This document shows positions 1 to 8,734 of a stretch of 64,000 bases of DNA, in pieces. The notes under the pieces are model-generated. The model was not told where the DNA came from. It made no database searches and saw only the letters and a program-made list of their open reading frames with translations. Every line of letters begins with the position of its first letter. The first letter of the stretch is position 1. Position numbers and translations under genes: made by a program. The stretch is from an uncultured Pelagibacteraceae bacterium (lineage in GTDB: Bacteria > Pseudomonadota > Alphaproteobacteria > Pelagibacterales > Pelagibacteraceae). The DNA lies in contig CACJFJ010000004.1 in NCBI GenBank assembly GCA_902592675.1, forward strand, positions 1 to 64,000, read 5' to 3'.

Positions 1-830
1 AATGTTAATTTTTTATATGCTAATGAAAGAAGTAGAGCACCCATTGCACCACAACCAGCTGCTTCAGTTGGTGTAGCAAACCCAAATAATATACTTCCTA
101 ACGCAGCAAAAACTAAGGCTGCAGGTGGCACTAATCCTAAGAAAAACTCAATCCATACATCTTTCATACTCGCTGCTCTCATATCTTCAGGTATAACTGG
201 ACCTAATTTAGGATTGATCATGCATCTAATTGTTGTGTAACCTGCATACAAACTTGCAAGAAGAATTCCCGGAAGAATCGCGGCAGCAAATAAATCTATT
301 ACAGGAATTTCCATTATAGGTCCCATAACAACCAACATAATACTTGGTGGAATTAATATTCCTAATGTACCACCGGCTGTTATTGTCCCTGCAGCAAGCC
401 TAACATCGTAACCAGACCTGTTCATAGATTTTGCAGCCATAATTCCAAGAATTGTGACTGAAGCGCCGACGATTCCTGTTGCTGCAGCAAATATCACAGA
501 AACAAATAAAACTGCGTAATATAAAGATCCTTTAACTTTTGCAAGCATCATTTGAAAAGCTGAAAACAATCTTTCCATTAATCCGGCTTGTTCCATCATG
601 ATCCCCATGAAGACAAAGAGTGGTACGGCGGCAAGGGTCTGTTCTGTCATCACCATAGAAAACTGTAGTGTCATTAAATAAAAAACTAATTTTCCGAATC
701 CTAAATAGCCGAATACAAAGCCTAGAAAAATTAGAGTAAAAGAAATTGGAAAGCCTACAAAGATTGCAAAAAGCATTACTCCTACAAGTATAAAACCTAA
801 GATAGCTGGATCTATAAACTCTGCTATCAT
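1..830 (-). CDS. dctM: TRAP transporter large permease (DctM), 3' part outside the window
   Basis: Large membrane subunit of a tripartite ATP-independent periplasmic transporter, the part that moves the substrate with Na+ or H+. About 276 codons are visible from an ATG at 830; the C-terminus lies beyond position 1. Translation gives successive hydrophobic segments and DctM-like signatures: VPLFVFMG near residue 68, an AAATGIVGASV stretch and a GTLGILIPPSIMLV stretch. The ATG overlaps the stop of the small permease in an ATGA, so the two are probably translationally coupled. Overall family is secure; substrate cannot be read from this subunit. Confidence 0.93.
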   Translation of the reverse strand, partial: MIAEFIDPAILGFILVGVMLFAIFVGFPISFTLIFLGFVFGYLGFGKLVFYLMTLQFSMVMTEQTLAAVPLFVFMGIMMEQAGLMERLFSAFQMMLAKVKGSLYYAVLFVSVIFAAATGIVGASVTILGIMAAKSMNRSGYDVRLAAGTITAGGTLGILIPPSIMLVVMGPIMEIPVIDLFAAAILPGILLASLYAGYTTIRCMINPKLGPVIPEDMRAASMKDVWIEFFLGLVPPAALVFAALGSILFGFATPTEAAGCGAMGALLLSLAYKKLT

Positions 831-1441
831 TTAGTCTCTCCAGGCCATTCACCTTTTTTTGCTGCCCAATAACTTTTAAATAATTCTGAAATTCCTTGAA
901 TAATTAGAAAGATTATTCCGACAAGTAAACAGGTTTTTATTGGCCACATGTAAGGCATCCAAGTTGTATCCATGCCTCTTTCTCCTCTTTGAATTGATTC
1001 CCCAACAAATCCTACAGTCATATATAAAAAAACAATTAAGCCAGGAAAATAAAATAACAGATATAACCAAAAATCTATTAGACCTTGGTTTTTAATTTTA
1101 AAATTTCTATATAAGAAGTCTGCTCTTATATGAACCCCTCTTGAAAGAGCATATCCTGCTCCTAGCATAAATAATGCTCCATATAAAAATCGACTTATAT
1201 CGTAAGCCCAAATAGTAGGTGCTAAAAATAATTTTCTTGCAAGAACCTCATAAGTCATTGCAAAAATTAGTGGCATCAATATCCAACAAACAATATTTCC
1301 AATTCGTTTACTAAACTTATCAATACTTGTAATAGTTTTTGCCATCCATACTGGCATATCATCAGGCATTTGTCCCGAACCACCTCGCCTTTCGGCTATC
1401 ATTTCGTCTGATATATCTAGTTTACTTGGTTCGTCTACCAT
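827..1441 (-). CDS. dctQ: TRAP transporter small permease (DctQ)
   Basis: Small membrane subunit (204 residues) of the same TRAP system. It has a hydrophilic N-terminus of about 40 residues followed by four hydrophobic segments (roughly 47-70, 82-100, 122-145 and 170-190), with the RGVHIRADF motif near residue 102 that is typical of DctQ proteins. It lies between the binding-protein gene upstream (stop at 1511) and dctM, which starts inside its stop codon. A strong hairpin separates it from the binding-protein gene, which would lower permease expression relative to the binding protein. Confidence 0.93.
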   Translation of the reverse strand: MVDEPSKLDISDEMIAERRGGSGQMPDDMPVWMAKTITSIDKFSKRIGNIVCWILMPLIFAMTYEVLARKLFLAPTIWAYDISRFLYGALFMLGAGYALSRGVHIRADFLYRNFKIKNQGLIDFWLYLLFYFPGLIVFLYMTVGFVGESIQRGERGMDTTWMPYMWPIKTCLLVGIIFLIIQGISELFKSYWAAKKGEWPGETK

Positions 1442-1462
1442 AAAATTTTAGTTAAAAAAAGT

Positions 1463-1486
1463 AGAGCGGACTTAAAAGTCCGCTCT
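1463..1486 (-). terminator. Intercistronic hairpin and T-run between dctP and dctQ
   Basis: A perfect 11-bp inverted repeat (arms 1463-1473 and 1476-1486, AGAGCGGACTT with its complement, 2-nt loop) is GC-richer than its surroundings. Read on the minus strand it is followed by ACTTTTTTT, the pattern of an intrinsic terminator. It sits 24 nt after the dctP stop and 21 nt before the dctQ start. Partial termination here would give more binding protein than permease, a common arrangement in binding-protein-dependent transporters; partial rather than full termination is inferred. Confidence 0.8.
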
Positions 1487-1510
1487 AATTAAATTTAAAT
1501 TTATTACTGA

Positions 1511-2605
1511 TTACTTTAATGTTGCTGCGTGAGCCATCCCTAGCTTCGCATTAGACATTTGAGCACCACTCCAAAATGGAACAGCAATATCAGCGAAGTC
1601 TTTCATTGAATTATAAACCTCGTTAAAGAATTTGTTTTCTTTAGCGTTTTTATTCAATGACGCTTTTGCCGCTGCCATATATTCTGTGAAATAATCAGAA
1701 GGTGTATCTTCTAAGATTACTCCATGTTTAGTGGTAAGCTCTTGTAAAGCTTTTCCATTTTCATAGATTCTGTAACTTAGAGACTTAGCTAATGAAGCAT
1801 TAGCTGCGACTTCAAGAGACTTCTTCTCATGATCACTCATGGCATTATAAGTTTTTCCAGTAATATAAAAGTCAGCGTTTACCACTACTTGGTGTAAACC
1901 TTGTAGATAATAATGCTTTAATACTTTTTGGAAACCAAATGTTAGGTCTGGTTTTGGACAGCACCATTCAGCAGCATCAATAGTTCCTGCTTCAAGTGCT
2001 GGTAAAATATCTCCACCACCCATAGCAACAGAAGCTATACCGATATCTTTATAAGTTTGTCCTGGAATTCCTGGAGGAGTTCTGAATTTATATTTTCTAA
2101 AGTCAGCCATATCTTTAATTGGTTTTGGAAACCATCCTAAAGCCTCTGGACCAACTGGTTGAATCATAAATCCTTTAATATCTCTTCCCATTTCTTTCCA
2201 AAGTTGGTCGTATAATTCTTTACCACCACCATATTGAAACCATGATAAGAAAGCGATATTGTCAATACCTACTCCACCGCCAGCTACTGGAGAACCAAAT
2301 AGCATAGCTGCAGGGTGATCTCCTGACCAATAGTGAGTCCATGCGAATCCACAATCAATCAGACCTTTGTCAACAGCATCTAAAGTTTCTTTTACTCCAA
2401 CAACCGCACCTGCAGGTAAGATTTCAAATTTTAGAGATCCACCAGTTAAAGTTGTTACAGTATCAGTAAAATCTTTTAACATCTTAACTTCATCAGCTTT
2501 AGTGTTAAGTACTGTCTGACATTTTAGTGTTTTTGCAGCATTAGCGCTTGAAGTAAATCCAATTACTAAAATAGTTGCAAATAACATTGAAATGATTTTT
2601 TTCAT
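1511..2605 (-). CDS. dctP: TRAP transporter substrate-binding protein, TakP/COG4663-like
   Basis: Periplasmic substrate-binding protein of 364 residues that captures the ligand for the DctQM permease. Residues 1-23 form a signal peptide (MKKII core, ANA cleavage motif). The DctP-fold arginine is present in FRTPPGIPG (R175), and an EW pair at 213-214 (IDAAEWCCP) matches the position used by the 2-oxoacid binder TakP and relatives, so an organic acid is a reasonable ligand guess. The translation start has an AGAGGA-like Shine-Dalgarno sequence a few bases upstream. Divergent from the GMC oxidoreductase gene. Exact substrate is unknown. Confidence 0.92.
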   Translation of the reverse strand: MKKIISMLFATILVIGFTSSANAAKTLKCQTVLNTKADEVKMLKDFTDTVTTLTGGSLKFEILPAGAVVGVKETLDAVDKGLIDCGFAWTHYWSGDHPAAMLFGSPVAGGGVGIDNIAFLSWFQYGGGKELYDQLWKEMGRDIKGFMIQPVGPEALGWFPKPIKDMADFRKYKFRTPPGIPGQTYKDIGIASVAMGGGDILPALEAGTIDAAEWCCPKPDLTFGFQKVLKHYYLQGLHQVVVNADFYITGKTYNAMSDHEKKSLEVAANASLAKSLSYRIYENGKALQELTTKHGVILEDTPSDYFTEYMAAAKASLNKNAKENKFFNEVYNSMKDFADIAVPFWSGAQMSNAKLGMAHAATLK

Positions 2606-2724
2606 TATTTTTCCTCTGTTAGTTAATTAAGAAGAACATATACAATCAGAAAAACTAAGCTGACACAAGTGACAATTGAGTGTAAAAACAATAAAACTTA
2701 AAATTAAAAACGATTCAACTATCA

Positions 2725-4320
2725 ATGGAAAATTTTGACTACATAATTATCGGAGCAGGTTCTGCAGGATGTGTTTTAGCAAATAGATTGTCTGAAAATT
2801 CAAGTAACAAAGTTTTGTTAATTGAAGCTGGCGGCAAGGATAGTTATCCCTGGATACATATACCTGTTGGATATTTTAAAACTATGCACAATCCATCAGT
2901 AGATTGGTGTTACAAAACTGAACCAGATAAAACAATGAATAATCGCTCAATTCGTTACCCAAGGGGGAAAACTCTTGGAGGTAGTTCAGCCATTAATGGC
3001 TTACTTTATATAAGAGGTCAAAGCAGAGATTATGATGTATGGCGCCAGCTAGGTAATACCGGTTGGGGTTGGGACGATGTACTTCCGTATTTTATTAAGG
3101 CAGAAAACCAAGAGCGTGGAAAAAACGATTTTCATGGTGTTGGTGGCCCCTTATCAGTATCTGACCAAAGAATTCAATTGCCTTTATTAAATGAATTTCA
3201 AAACGCTGCAGAAGAATTTGGTATTCCAAAAACTAAAGATTTCAACACAGGTGATAACCATGGATGTGGATATTTTCAAGTAACTGAAAAAGATGGTTTT
3301 AGATGTAGCACAGCAGTTGGCTATTTAAATCCAATAAAAAATAGAAGTAATTTAAAAATTATTACCAATGCTCACGTAAAAAAAATAAATTTTGAAAACA
3401 AAACGGCAAAAAATGTTGAGTATTGGAGAGAAAATGAACTTAAGAATGTTTTTGCAAATAAAGAAATTATTCTTTCATCTGGTTCAATTGGTTCACCACA
3501 AATCTTACAAACATCTGGGATTGGTAATTCAGATAAATTAAAAGACCTTGGTATAGATATAATTCATGATTTAAAAGGAGTAGGACAAAATCTCCAAGAT
3601 CACTTAATGTTTAGACCAATTTACAAAATCCATGGTCTGAAATCGTTAAATAAAAAAATTAATAGTTTGTTTGGTAAATTAATGATTGGACTAGAGTATG
3701 TTTTTAACAGAAGTGGACCAATGACAATGGGAGCTAGTCAAATGTGTATGTTTGCTAAAAGTGACCCTTCCTTAGAATTACCAGATCTTCAATGGCATGT
3801 TCAACCCATGAGTATGGATACCTTGGGCGCAACTAAAAACCACGACTTTCACGCATTCACTCCTACAGTTTCAAATATTAGACCCACTAGCAGAGGTCAT
3901 GTAACAATTACAAATAAAGACTCAAGAATTTATGCAAAGGTAAAGCTTAATTATCTCTCTACTGAACATGATCGAATGGTTGCGGCGAAAGGTTTAAAAC
4001 TTACGAGAAAAATTGTAATGGAGTCTGAAACGTTTAAAAAATACAAACCAGAGGAGTATAGACCTGGAATTAATATAAATGATGATGAAGAACTTGTAAA
4101 AGCTGGATCAGATTACGCCCAAACTATTTTTCATCCTGTTGGCACATGTAAAATGGGCCAAGATGAAATGGCCGTAGTTGATGAAACACTTAAAGTTAAA
4201 GGTTTAAATAATCTAAGAGTAATTGATGCATCAATAATGCCAAATATAACTTCCGGTAATACTAATGCACCCACAATAATGATTGCAGAAAAAGGTGCTG
4301 ATATGATACTTAGAAGTTAA
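2725..4320 (+). CDS. GMC-family FAD oxidoreductase (choline/alcohol dehydrogenase-like)
   Basis: FAD-dependent alcohol oxidation enzyme of 531 residues, the usual length of bacterial choline-dehydrogenase-like proteins. The N-terminal Rossmann motif GAGSAGCVLANRLSE (from about residue 11), the GMC signature GGSSAINGLLYIRG (about 85-100) and SSGSIGSPQILQTSGIG (about 252) are present. The catalytic His is in FHPVGTCKMG and the partner Asn in SGNTNAPT near the C-terminus. The gene is first of a tightly packed plus-strand run and diverges from the TRAP genes, whose substrate could be related. The substrate is not predictable; BetA itself is only one possibility. Confidence 0.92.
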   Translation: MENFDYIIIGAGSAGCVLANRLSENSSNKVLLIEAGGKDSYPWIHIPVGYFKTMHNPSVDWCYKTEPDKTMNNRSIRYPRGKTLGGSSAINGLLYIRGQSRDYDVWRQLGNTGWGWDDVLPYFIKAENQERGKNDFHGVGGPLSVSDQRIQLPLLNEFQNAAEEFGIPKTKDFNTGDNHGCGYFQVTEKDGFRCSTAVGYLNPIKNRSNLKIITNAHVKKINFENKTAKNVEYWRENELKNVFANKEIILSSGSIGSPQILQTSGIGNSDKLKDLGIDIIHDLKGVGQNLQDHLMFRPIYKIHGLKSLNKKINSLFGKLMIGLEYVFNRSGPMTMGASQMCMFAKSDPSLELPDLQWHVQPMSMDTLGATKNHDFHAFTPTVSNIRPTSRGHVTITNKDSRIYAKVKLNYLSTEHDRMVAAKGLKLTRKIVMESETFKKYKPEEYRPGININDDEELVKAGSDYAQTIFHPVGTCKMGQDEMAVVDETLKVKGLNNLRVIDASIMPNITSGNTNAPTIMIAEKGADMILRS

Positions 4321-4913
4321 TGTTCAATGATTTAATAACCCCAGAGCAGTTAACAATTTTAACTCAAATTATCCTAATCGATCTTGTTCTAGCAGGAGAC
4401 AATGCAATCATAATTGGAATGGTTGCATCAAAATTTCCAACTGAACAAAGAAAGAAAATTATTTTCTGGGGTATAGGTGGAGCTGTTGTCCTAAGAATTG
4501 TTTTAACTTTATTAACTGCTTATTTATTACAAATTACTGGTTTAAGACTACTTGGTGGCCTACTCCTTCTCTATATAGTTTATAAACTTTACATTGATGT
4601 AATTAAAGGCTCTGATCACGAAAGTGATATTAAAGTTGATAGTTCGAGTTTCTTAAGGGCTATTTGGACAATTTTATTAGCTGATTTTACAATGAGCTTG
4701 GATAACGTTTTAGGTGTTGCTGGGGCAGCAGGTGATCATTATTACTTATTAATTTTTGGACTTGTGCTATCTATAATATTAATGGCTACGGCGGCAACAC
4801 TAATATCTAATTGGATTAAAAAATATAAATGGATAGCCTGGGCTGGTTTATTGGCGATTCTACTTGTTGCTATTGAGTTGATTTACACTGATATTAAAAT
4901 ATTATTTTTATAA
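4320..4913 (+). CDS. TerC/YjbE-family integral membrane protein
   Basis: Membrane protein of 197 residues with about six or seven hydrophobic segments. Two copies of the TerC-family acidic motif are seen: LVLAGDNAIIIGMVA near residue 22 and FTMSLDNVLGVAGAAG near residue 122, the Asp-Asn pairs thought to bind metal in this family. TerC-type proteins are linked to metal efflux (manganese) and protein metalation at the membrane. The ATG shares one base with the stop of the GMC gene (TAATG), so translation is probably coupled. The family is clear; the role in this organism is inferred. Confidence 0.9.
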   Translation: MFNDLITPEQLTILTQIILIDLVLAGDNAIIIGMVASKFPTEQRKKIIFWGIGGAVVLRIVLTLLTAYLLQITGLRLLGGLLLLYIVYKLYIDVIKGSDHESDIKVDSSSFLRAIWTILLADFTMSLDNVLGVAGAAGDHYYLLIFGLVLSIILMATAATLISNWIKKYKWIAWAGLLAILLVAIELIYTDIKILFL

Positions 4914-5680
4914 TGTTCTTAAAAAATTATAACTTAAGAAATAAAACTGCACTTGTGACAGGAGCAGGAAAAGGTATTGGTAGAGCATGTGCCATTGCAC
5001 TAGCAGAAGCAGGAGCAAACCTAATTATAATAAGCAGAACTAAAAAAGACTTAGATGAAGTTTCAAAAAAGATTAAAAAGTTTAAAACAAAATGTAAATC
5101 TTATGTTTGTGATATAACAAACTACAACGACATTAAAGAAATAATCAATAAACTACCAAAATTAGATATTTTAATCAATAACGCCGGTAATAATAGACCA
5201 GCTCATTTTACAAAAGTAAAAACTAAAGATATGGAGCATATGGTCAAAATAAATACTATAGCTACTTTTAATCTTGCCCATCTTTGTTCACTTAAAATGA
5301 TTAAATCTAAAAATAGAAAAAAAATAGGTGGTTCTATTGTCAATATGTCATCACAAATGGGACACGTGGGTGGACCAATCAGAAGTGTTTATAACATGAA
5401 TAAATTTGGGTTAGAGGGATTAACAAAAGGAATGTCTATAGATTTAGCAAAATACAATATTAGAGTTAATACAGTTTGTCCTACGTTTGTTGTTACACCA
5501 ATGACTAAAAAATTTTTAAAAGATAAGAAGTTTAAAAGAGACATGCTAAATAATATACCTCTTGGAAGATTTGCAGAACTATCTGAGGTAGCCTCGGCTG
5601 TAGTTTTTCTTGCTTCTGATGCAGCTTCAATGATAACGGGAACCTCATTATTGGTTGATGGTGGATGGACAGCAAAATAA
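4913..5680 (+). CDS. Short-chain dehydrogenase/reductase (SDR)
   Basis: NAD(P)-dependent oxidoreductase of 255 residues, classic SDR length. Visible motifs are the cofactor loop TGAGKGIGRA (about residues 17-26), the NNAG motif (ILINNAGNN, about 89), the catalytic Ser in NMSSQMG and the YxxxK pair in VYNMNK (about 160). The C-terminus ends in the common SDR pattern GTSLLVDGGW. Its ATG shares one base with the TerC-like gene stop, and its 3' end overlaps the next gene by 16 bases. Closest general type is the 3-oxoacyl reductase / gluconate dehydrogenase group; substrate unknown. Confidence 0.92.
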   Translation: MFLKNYNLRNKTALVTGAGKGIGRACAIALAEAGANLIIISRTKKDLDEVSKKIKKFKTKCKSYVCDITNYNDIKEIINKLPKLDILINNAGNNRPAHFTKVKTKDMEHMVKINTIATFNLAHLCSLKMIKSKNRKKIGGSIVNMSSQMGHVGGPIRSVYNMNKFGLEGLTKGMSIDLAKYNIRVNTVCPTFVVTPMTKKFLKDKKFKRDMLNNIPLGRFAELSEVASAVVFLASDAASMITGTSLLVDGGWTAK

Positions 5681-6468
5681 TATTTAGATTATTATTAGTA
5701 TTAATTTTCTTTTTACCAACTCAACTAAATGCAATTGAGTTCAAAGGAAAATTTTTACAAGGACATTATATTATCGGAATAACAAACCCATCAGCCGAAA
5801 TCATAATAGATAAAAAGAAAGTAAAAGTTTCTGATGATGGATTTTTTGTTTTTGGTATCGATCGAGACAGAAAATTTGATGTATCAATTACAAAAATTAT
5901 TAATGGGAAAAAAGAAAAAATTACAAAAAAAGTTCTTAAAAGAAAATATAACATACAGAGAATAGATGGATTAGAGGAAAGTAAAGTGACTCCACCTGAA
6001 TCTGTTTACAAAAGAATAAAAGAGGAAAACAATAAAATTGGTAAAGCAAGATCAATTAATTCTGATTTACCTTTTTTTAAAAATCAATTTATAATGCCAG
6101 TGGAGGGAATTATCAGTGGTGTATATGGAAGCCAAAGAATTTTAAACGGAAAACCTAAATGGCCACACTATGGAATTGATATAGCTGCTAAAAAAGGTAC
6201 AAAAATTAAATCTTCAGCTTCAGGAATTGTTACAATGGCGGAGTCGGATTTGTACTACACTGGGGGGACAATAATTATGGACCATGGACATGGGATTTCA
6301 ACAATTTACTCCCATTTAGCTACTTTAAATGTTAAACTAGGAGACGAAGTACTTCAGGGAGATATTATTGGAACTGTAGGATCTACAGGTAGGTCAACTG
6401 GTCCTCATTTAGATTTTAGGATAAATTGGTTTCAAACAAGACTTGATCCAATGTCAGTATTAAATTAA
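5665..6468 (+). CDS. Secreted M23-family peptidase (LysM-less murein endopeptidase type)
   Basis: Zinc metallopeptidase likely to cut peptidoglycan cross-links, 267 residues. The N-terminus is a signal peptide (hydrophobic 6-22, LNA cleavage motif). The C-terminal domain from about residue 145 carries the M23 motifs: HYGIDIAAKKGT (metal His and Asp), HGHGISTIYSHL (about 213) and STGPHLDFRI (HxH-type end motif). The middle region (30-120) is a lysine-rich beta-type domain without a recognised motif. It overlaps the SDR gene by 16 bases in a different frame, so it is expressed from the same transcript. Confidence 0.9.
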   Translation: MDSKIIFRLLLVLIFFLPTQLNAIEFKGKFLQGHYIIGITNPSAEIIIDKKKVKVSDDGFFVFGIDRDRKFDVSITKIINGKKEKITKKVLKRKYNIQRIDGLEESKVTPPESVYKRIKEENNKIGKARSINSDLPFFKNQFIMPVEGIISGVYGSQRILNGKPKWPHYGIDIAAKKGTKIKSSASGIVTMAESDLYYTGGTIIMDHGHGISTIYSHLATLNVKLGDEVLQGDIIGTVGSTGRSTGPHLDFRINWFQTRLDPMSVLN

Positions 6469-6485
6469 TAAGTCGATTGTTTAAA

Positions 6486-7712
6486 ATGCCAAAAAAATTT
6501 AAAAAAATATATTACGGTAAAGCTGTTTACGATAATAATGAGATAAAAGCAGTTAACAATGTTTTAAAGAATTATAGTTTAAGTTTAATAGACGGTCCTC
6601 ATGTAAAAGACTTAGAAAACAAAGTTGCTAAAATGTTTGGTAAAAAGTACGGCCTTATGGTTAATTCTGGATCATCAGCAAATTTATTAAGTCTTGCTTC
6701 TTTTCGATTTAAAAAAGGGAGTGAAGTTATAACACCTTCTCTTACATTTGCTACGACCGTTGCTCCTATTTATCAATTAGGTTTAGTGCCTCATTTTATT
6801 GGATCTGTTGAAAACAAATTTTTAGCAGATCCTGCACAAATAGAAGAATGTATTAATAAAAAAACAGTTGCGATAATGATACCTAATTTACTAGGAAACA
6901 TCGCTGACTGGAAAAGAATAAATAAAATTGCAAAAAAATATAAACTAAAAGTCATAGAAGATTCAGCTGATACTATTGGTTACACGGTAAATAAAAAAAT
7001 TAGTGGAAAATTTTCTGATATTACAACTAACAGTTTCTATGCATCTCACATTATAAATGGCGCTGGATCTGGAGGAATTGCTTGTTTTAACAATTATAAT
7101 CTCTACCAGCACGCTAAACTTCTTAGAGGCTGGGGTAGATCATCAGCTACTTTTAATGAGTCTGAAAAAATTGAAGATAGATTTAATGTTAAGATCGCTG
7201 GTATACAGTATGATAAAAAATATATATTTTCTGAACTGGGGTACAACTTTTTACCATCTGAAATTTCGGCTGCTTTTGCTATCCAGCAAATTAAAAAATT
7301 AAAGAAAAATATTAATATAAGAGAAAGAAATTTTAGATACCTTACTAATTTTTTTAAACAATTTTCAAATTATTTTAAATTACCTGAAACATATTCAGGG
7401 GTAAAAACACCTTGGTTAGCTTTTCCATTAGTAATCAAAACTAATAAAAAGTTCAATAGAAGACAAATGCAAATTTTTTTTGAACAAAACAAAATTCAAA
7501 CAAGAACGATTTTCACGGGAAATATATTAAAACAGCCAATAATGAGAAATTTAAAATATAGAGCTCATAAAAAGACTGCTACAGTTGCAAACGATGTTAT
7601 GAGAAATGGAATACTATTAGGCTGTCATCAAGGATTAAAAATAGACGAACTAAAATATATTTGCTCAGTTTTTAATAAATTCGCAAAATTAAAAAAAATA
7701 AAAAAATCTTAA
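6486..7712 (+). CDS. DegT/DnrJ/EryC1-fold PLP enzyme with His replacing the PLP lysine
   Basis: Sugar-aminotransferase-fold protein of 408 residues from this ATG (a TTG at 6477 would add three residues). The fold markers are NSGSSANLLSLASF (about 61), EDSADTIGY (about 158) and the PLP-site segment SFYASHIINGAGSGG. In aminotransferases the residue after SFxxx is the lysine that binds PLP; here it is His188. That change defines the PMP-dependent dehydrases RfbH/E1 (3,6-dideoxysugars) and ColD. The E1 iron-sulfur cysteines are not seen after LRGWGR, so a cluster-free ColD-like 3-dehydratase is the better guess. It converges with the minus-strand surface cassette and may supply a deoxysugar for it. 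Confidence 0.85.
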   Translation: MPKKFKKIYYGKAVYDNNEIKAVNNVLKNYSLSLIDGPHVKDLENKVAKMFGKKYGLMVNSGSSANLLSLASFRFKKGSEVITPSLTFATTVAPIYQLGLVPHFIGSVENKFLADPAQIEECINKKTVAIMIPNLLGNIADWKRINKIAKKYKLKVIEDSADTIGYTVNKKISGKFSDITTNSFYASHIINGAGSGGIACFNNYNLYQHAKLLRGWGRSSATFNESEKIEDRFNVKIAGIQYDKKYIFSELGYNFLPSEISAAFAIQQIKKLKKNINIRERNFRYLTNFFKQFSNYFKLPETYSGVKTPWLAFPLVIKTNKKFNRRQMQIFFEQNKIQTRTIFTGNILKQPIMRNLKYRAHKKTATVANDVMRNGILLGCHQGLKIDELKYICSVFNKFAKLKKIKKS

Positions 7713-8728
7713 TCTTTATAATTTTCTAAAAAAATACTAGCTGCAAATAAATTACCCAATTTGCTCCAATGACCATCACAAGAATGAAAGTAAAAAGGTT
7801 TTTTCTTAAAATCAATATAGTCCATTAAATCAATTAAAACTGTATTGTTCTCTGAGGAAATTTTAGAGATCTTTTTATACCAATATAGATCTTTATAATT
7901 TTCATTATTTTTCTGAAAATTGTTGATATCATAAATTGTTGGTATAATCACAATGTAAGATTTAACTTTTTTCAATTTTATAATTCTATCTAAATAATTA
8001 AAAGTATGGTTTATATTATCAATATCTTTATAAAAAAAGGATAAATTTTTAAACCCGTAATCTGCGTTGACATTTAAAAGATAGCTAGCTGATCTTAAAA
8101 AGTTATAAGAATAAGTAAATCTCGATAAAAAATCCACAATTTGATATTTAAGCTGACCTAAATTAAATTTAGTACTTTGTGTTTTATTGTCTAATTCATT
8201 TTGATTTGAATCTTCTGTGACAGGAGAGGTGTAATCATTATATGGTAAAAAAAAATAAATCAATTCATCAAAATTATAATCTTTTACATTTTTAGAATAT
8301 CTAATAAATTGTGATTTTGGCTCTGTTCCAGAATTTCCAAAATTTAAAACTTTTTTGTTCAAATTTTTTTCAACTATCTTTGCAAAGATATCGTCAATTT
8401 TTACACCGGGTCCCTCAGCGAAACTATCTCCGATCAACAAAATCGATGGATTTTCGTCATTTTTAAAATAATCATTATAATCTCTAGCCCCTACATTGTT
8501 AGTTTCATACTCTACATCAAAGCACCTAGAAATATGTCTAGTCTTATAATTTTTTTTATGCCAAACAATACCATTCTCGTCTTTTTCTATCCAATCATGT
8601 AGGAACTTAGGTTCATAGGAATATTTAGGTTTCTCATTAAAAATTAATAAACCTAAATGAGTAAAAATAATTGATGATATTTCAAAAAAAAATAGAAATA
8701 GAAATAAAAAAATAAAAAACTTTTTCAT
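7709..8728 (-). CDS. Membrane-anchored SGNH-hydrolase-like protein
   Basis: Protein of 339 residues with an N-terminal hydrophobic anchor or signal (about 3-29). SGNH-type blocks are visible: ILLIGDSFAEG (block I, Ser102), VLNFGNSGTEP (Gly/Asn block, about 145) and the end motif HSCDGHWSKLGN (Asp and His, about 317), as in acetyl-esterase/acetyltransferase relatives such as AlgJ-type proteins. It is last in a minus-strand run with a carbamoyltransferase and SxtJ-type proteins, suggesting it adds or removes acyl groups on an envelope glycan or lipid. It overlaps the DegT-fold gene tail to tail by four bases. Substrate unknown. Confidence 0.78.
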   Translation of the reverse strand: MKKFFIFLFLFLFFFEISSIIFTHLGLLIFNEKPKYSYEPKFLHDWIEKDENGIVWHKKNYKTRHISRCFDVEYETNNVGARDYNDYFKNDENPSILLIGDSFAEGPGVKIDDIFAKIVEKNLNKKVLNFGNSGTEPKSQFIRYSKNVKDYNFDELIYFFLPYNDYTSPVTEDSNQNELDNKTQSTKFNLGQLKYQIVDFLSRFTYSYNFLRSASYLLNVNADYGFKNLSFFYKDIDNINHTFNYLDRIIKLKKVKSYIVIIPTIYDINNFQKNNENYKDLYWYKKISKISSENNTVLIDLMDYIDFKKKPFYFHSCDGHWSKLGNLFAASIFLENYKD

Positions 8729-8734
8729 AACTAA

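Noticed and set aside
532-1070. Open frames at 532-852 and 876-1070 on the minus strand
   Set aside because: They lie inside the TRAP permease genes in other frames, with unlikely composition.
6486-7712. Ordinary sugar aminotransferase
   Set aside because: The PLP lysine position is His, so transamination is not expected.
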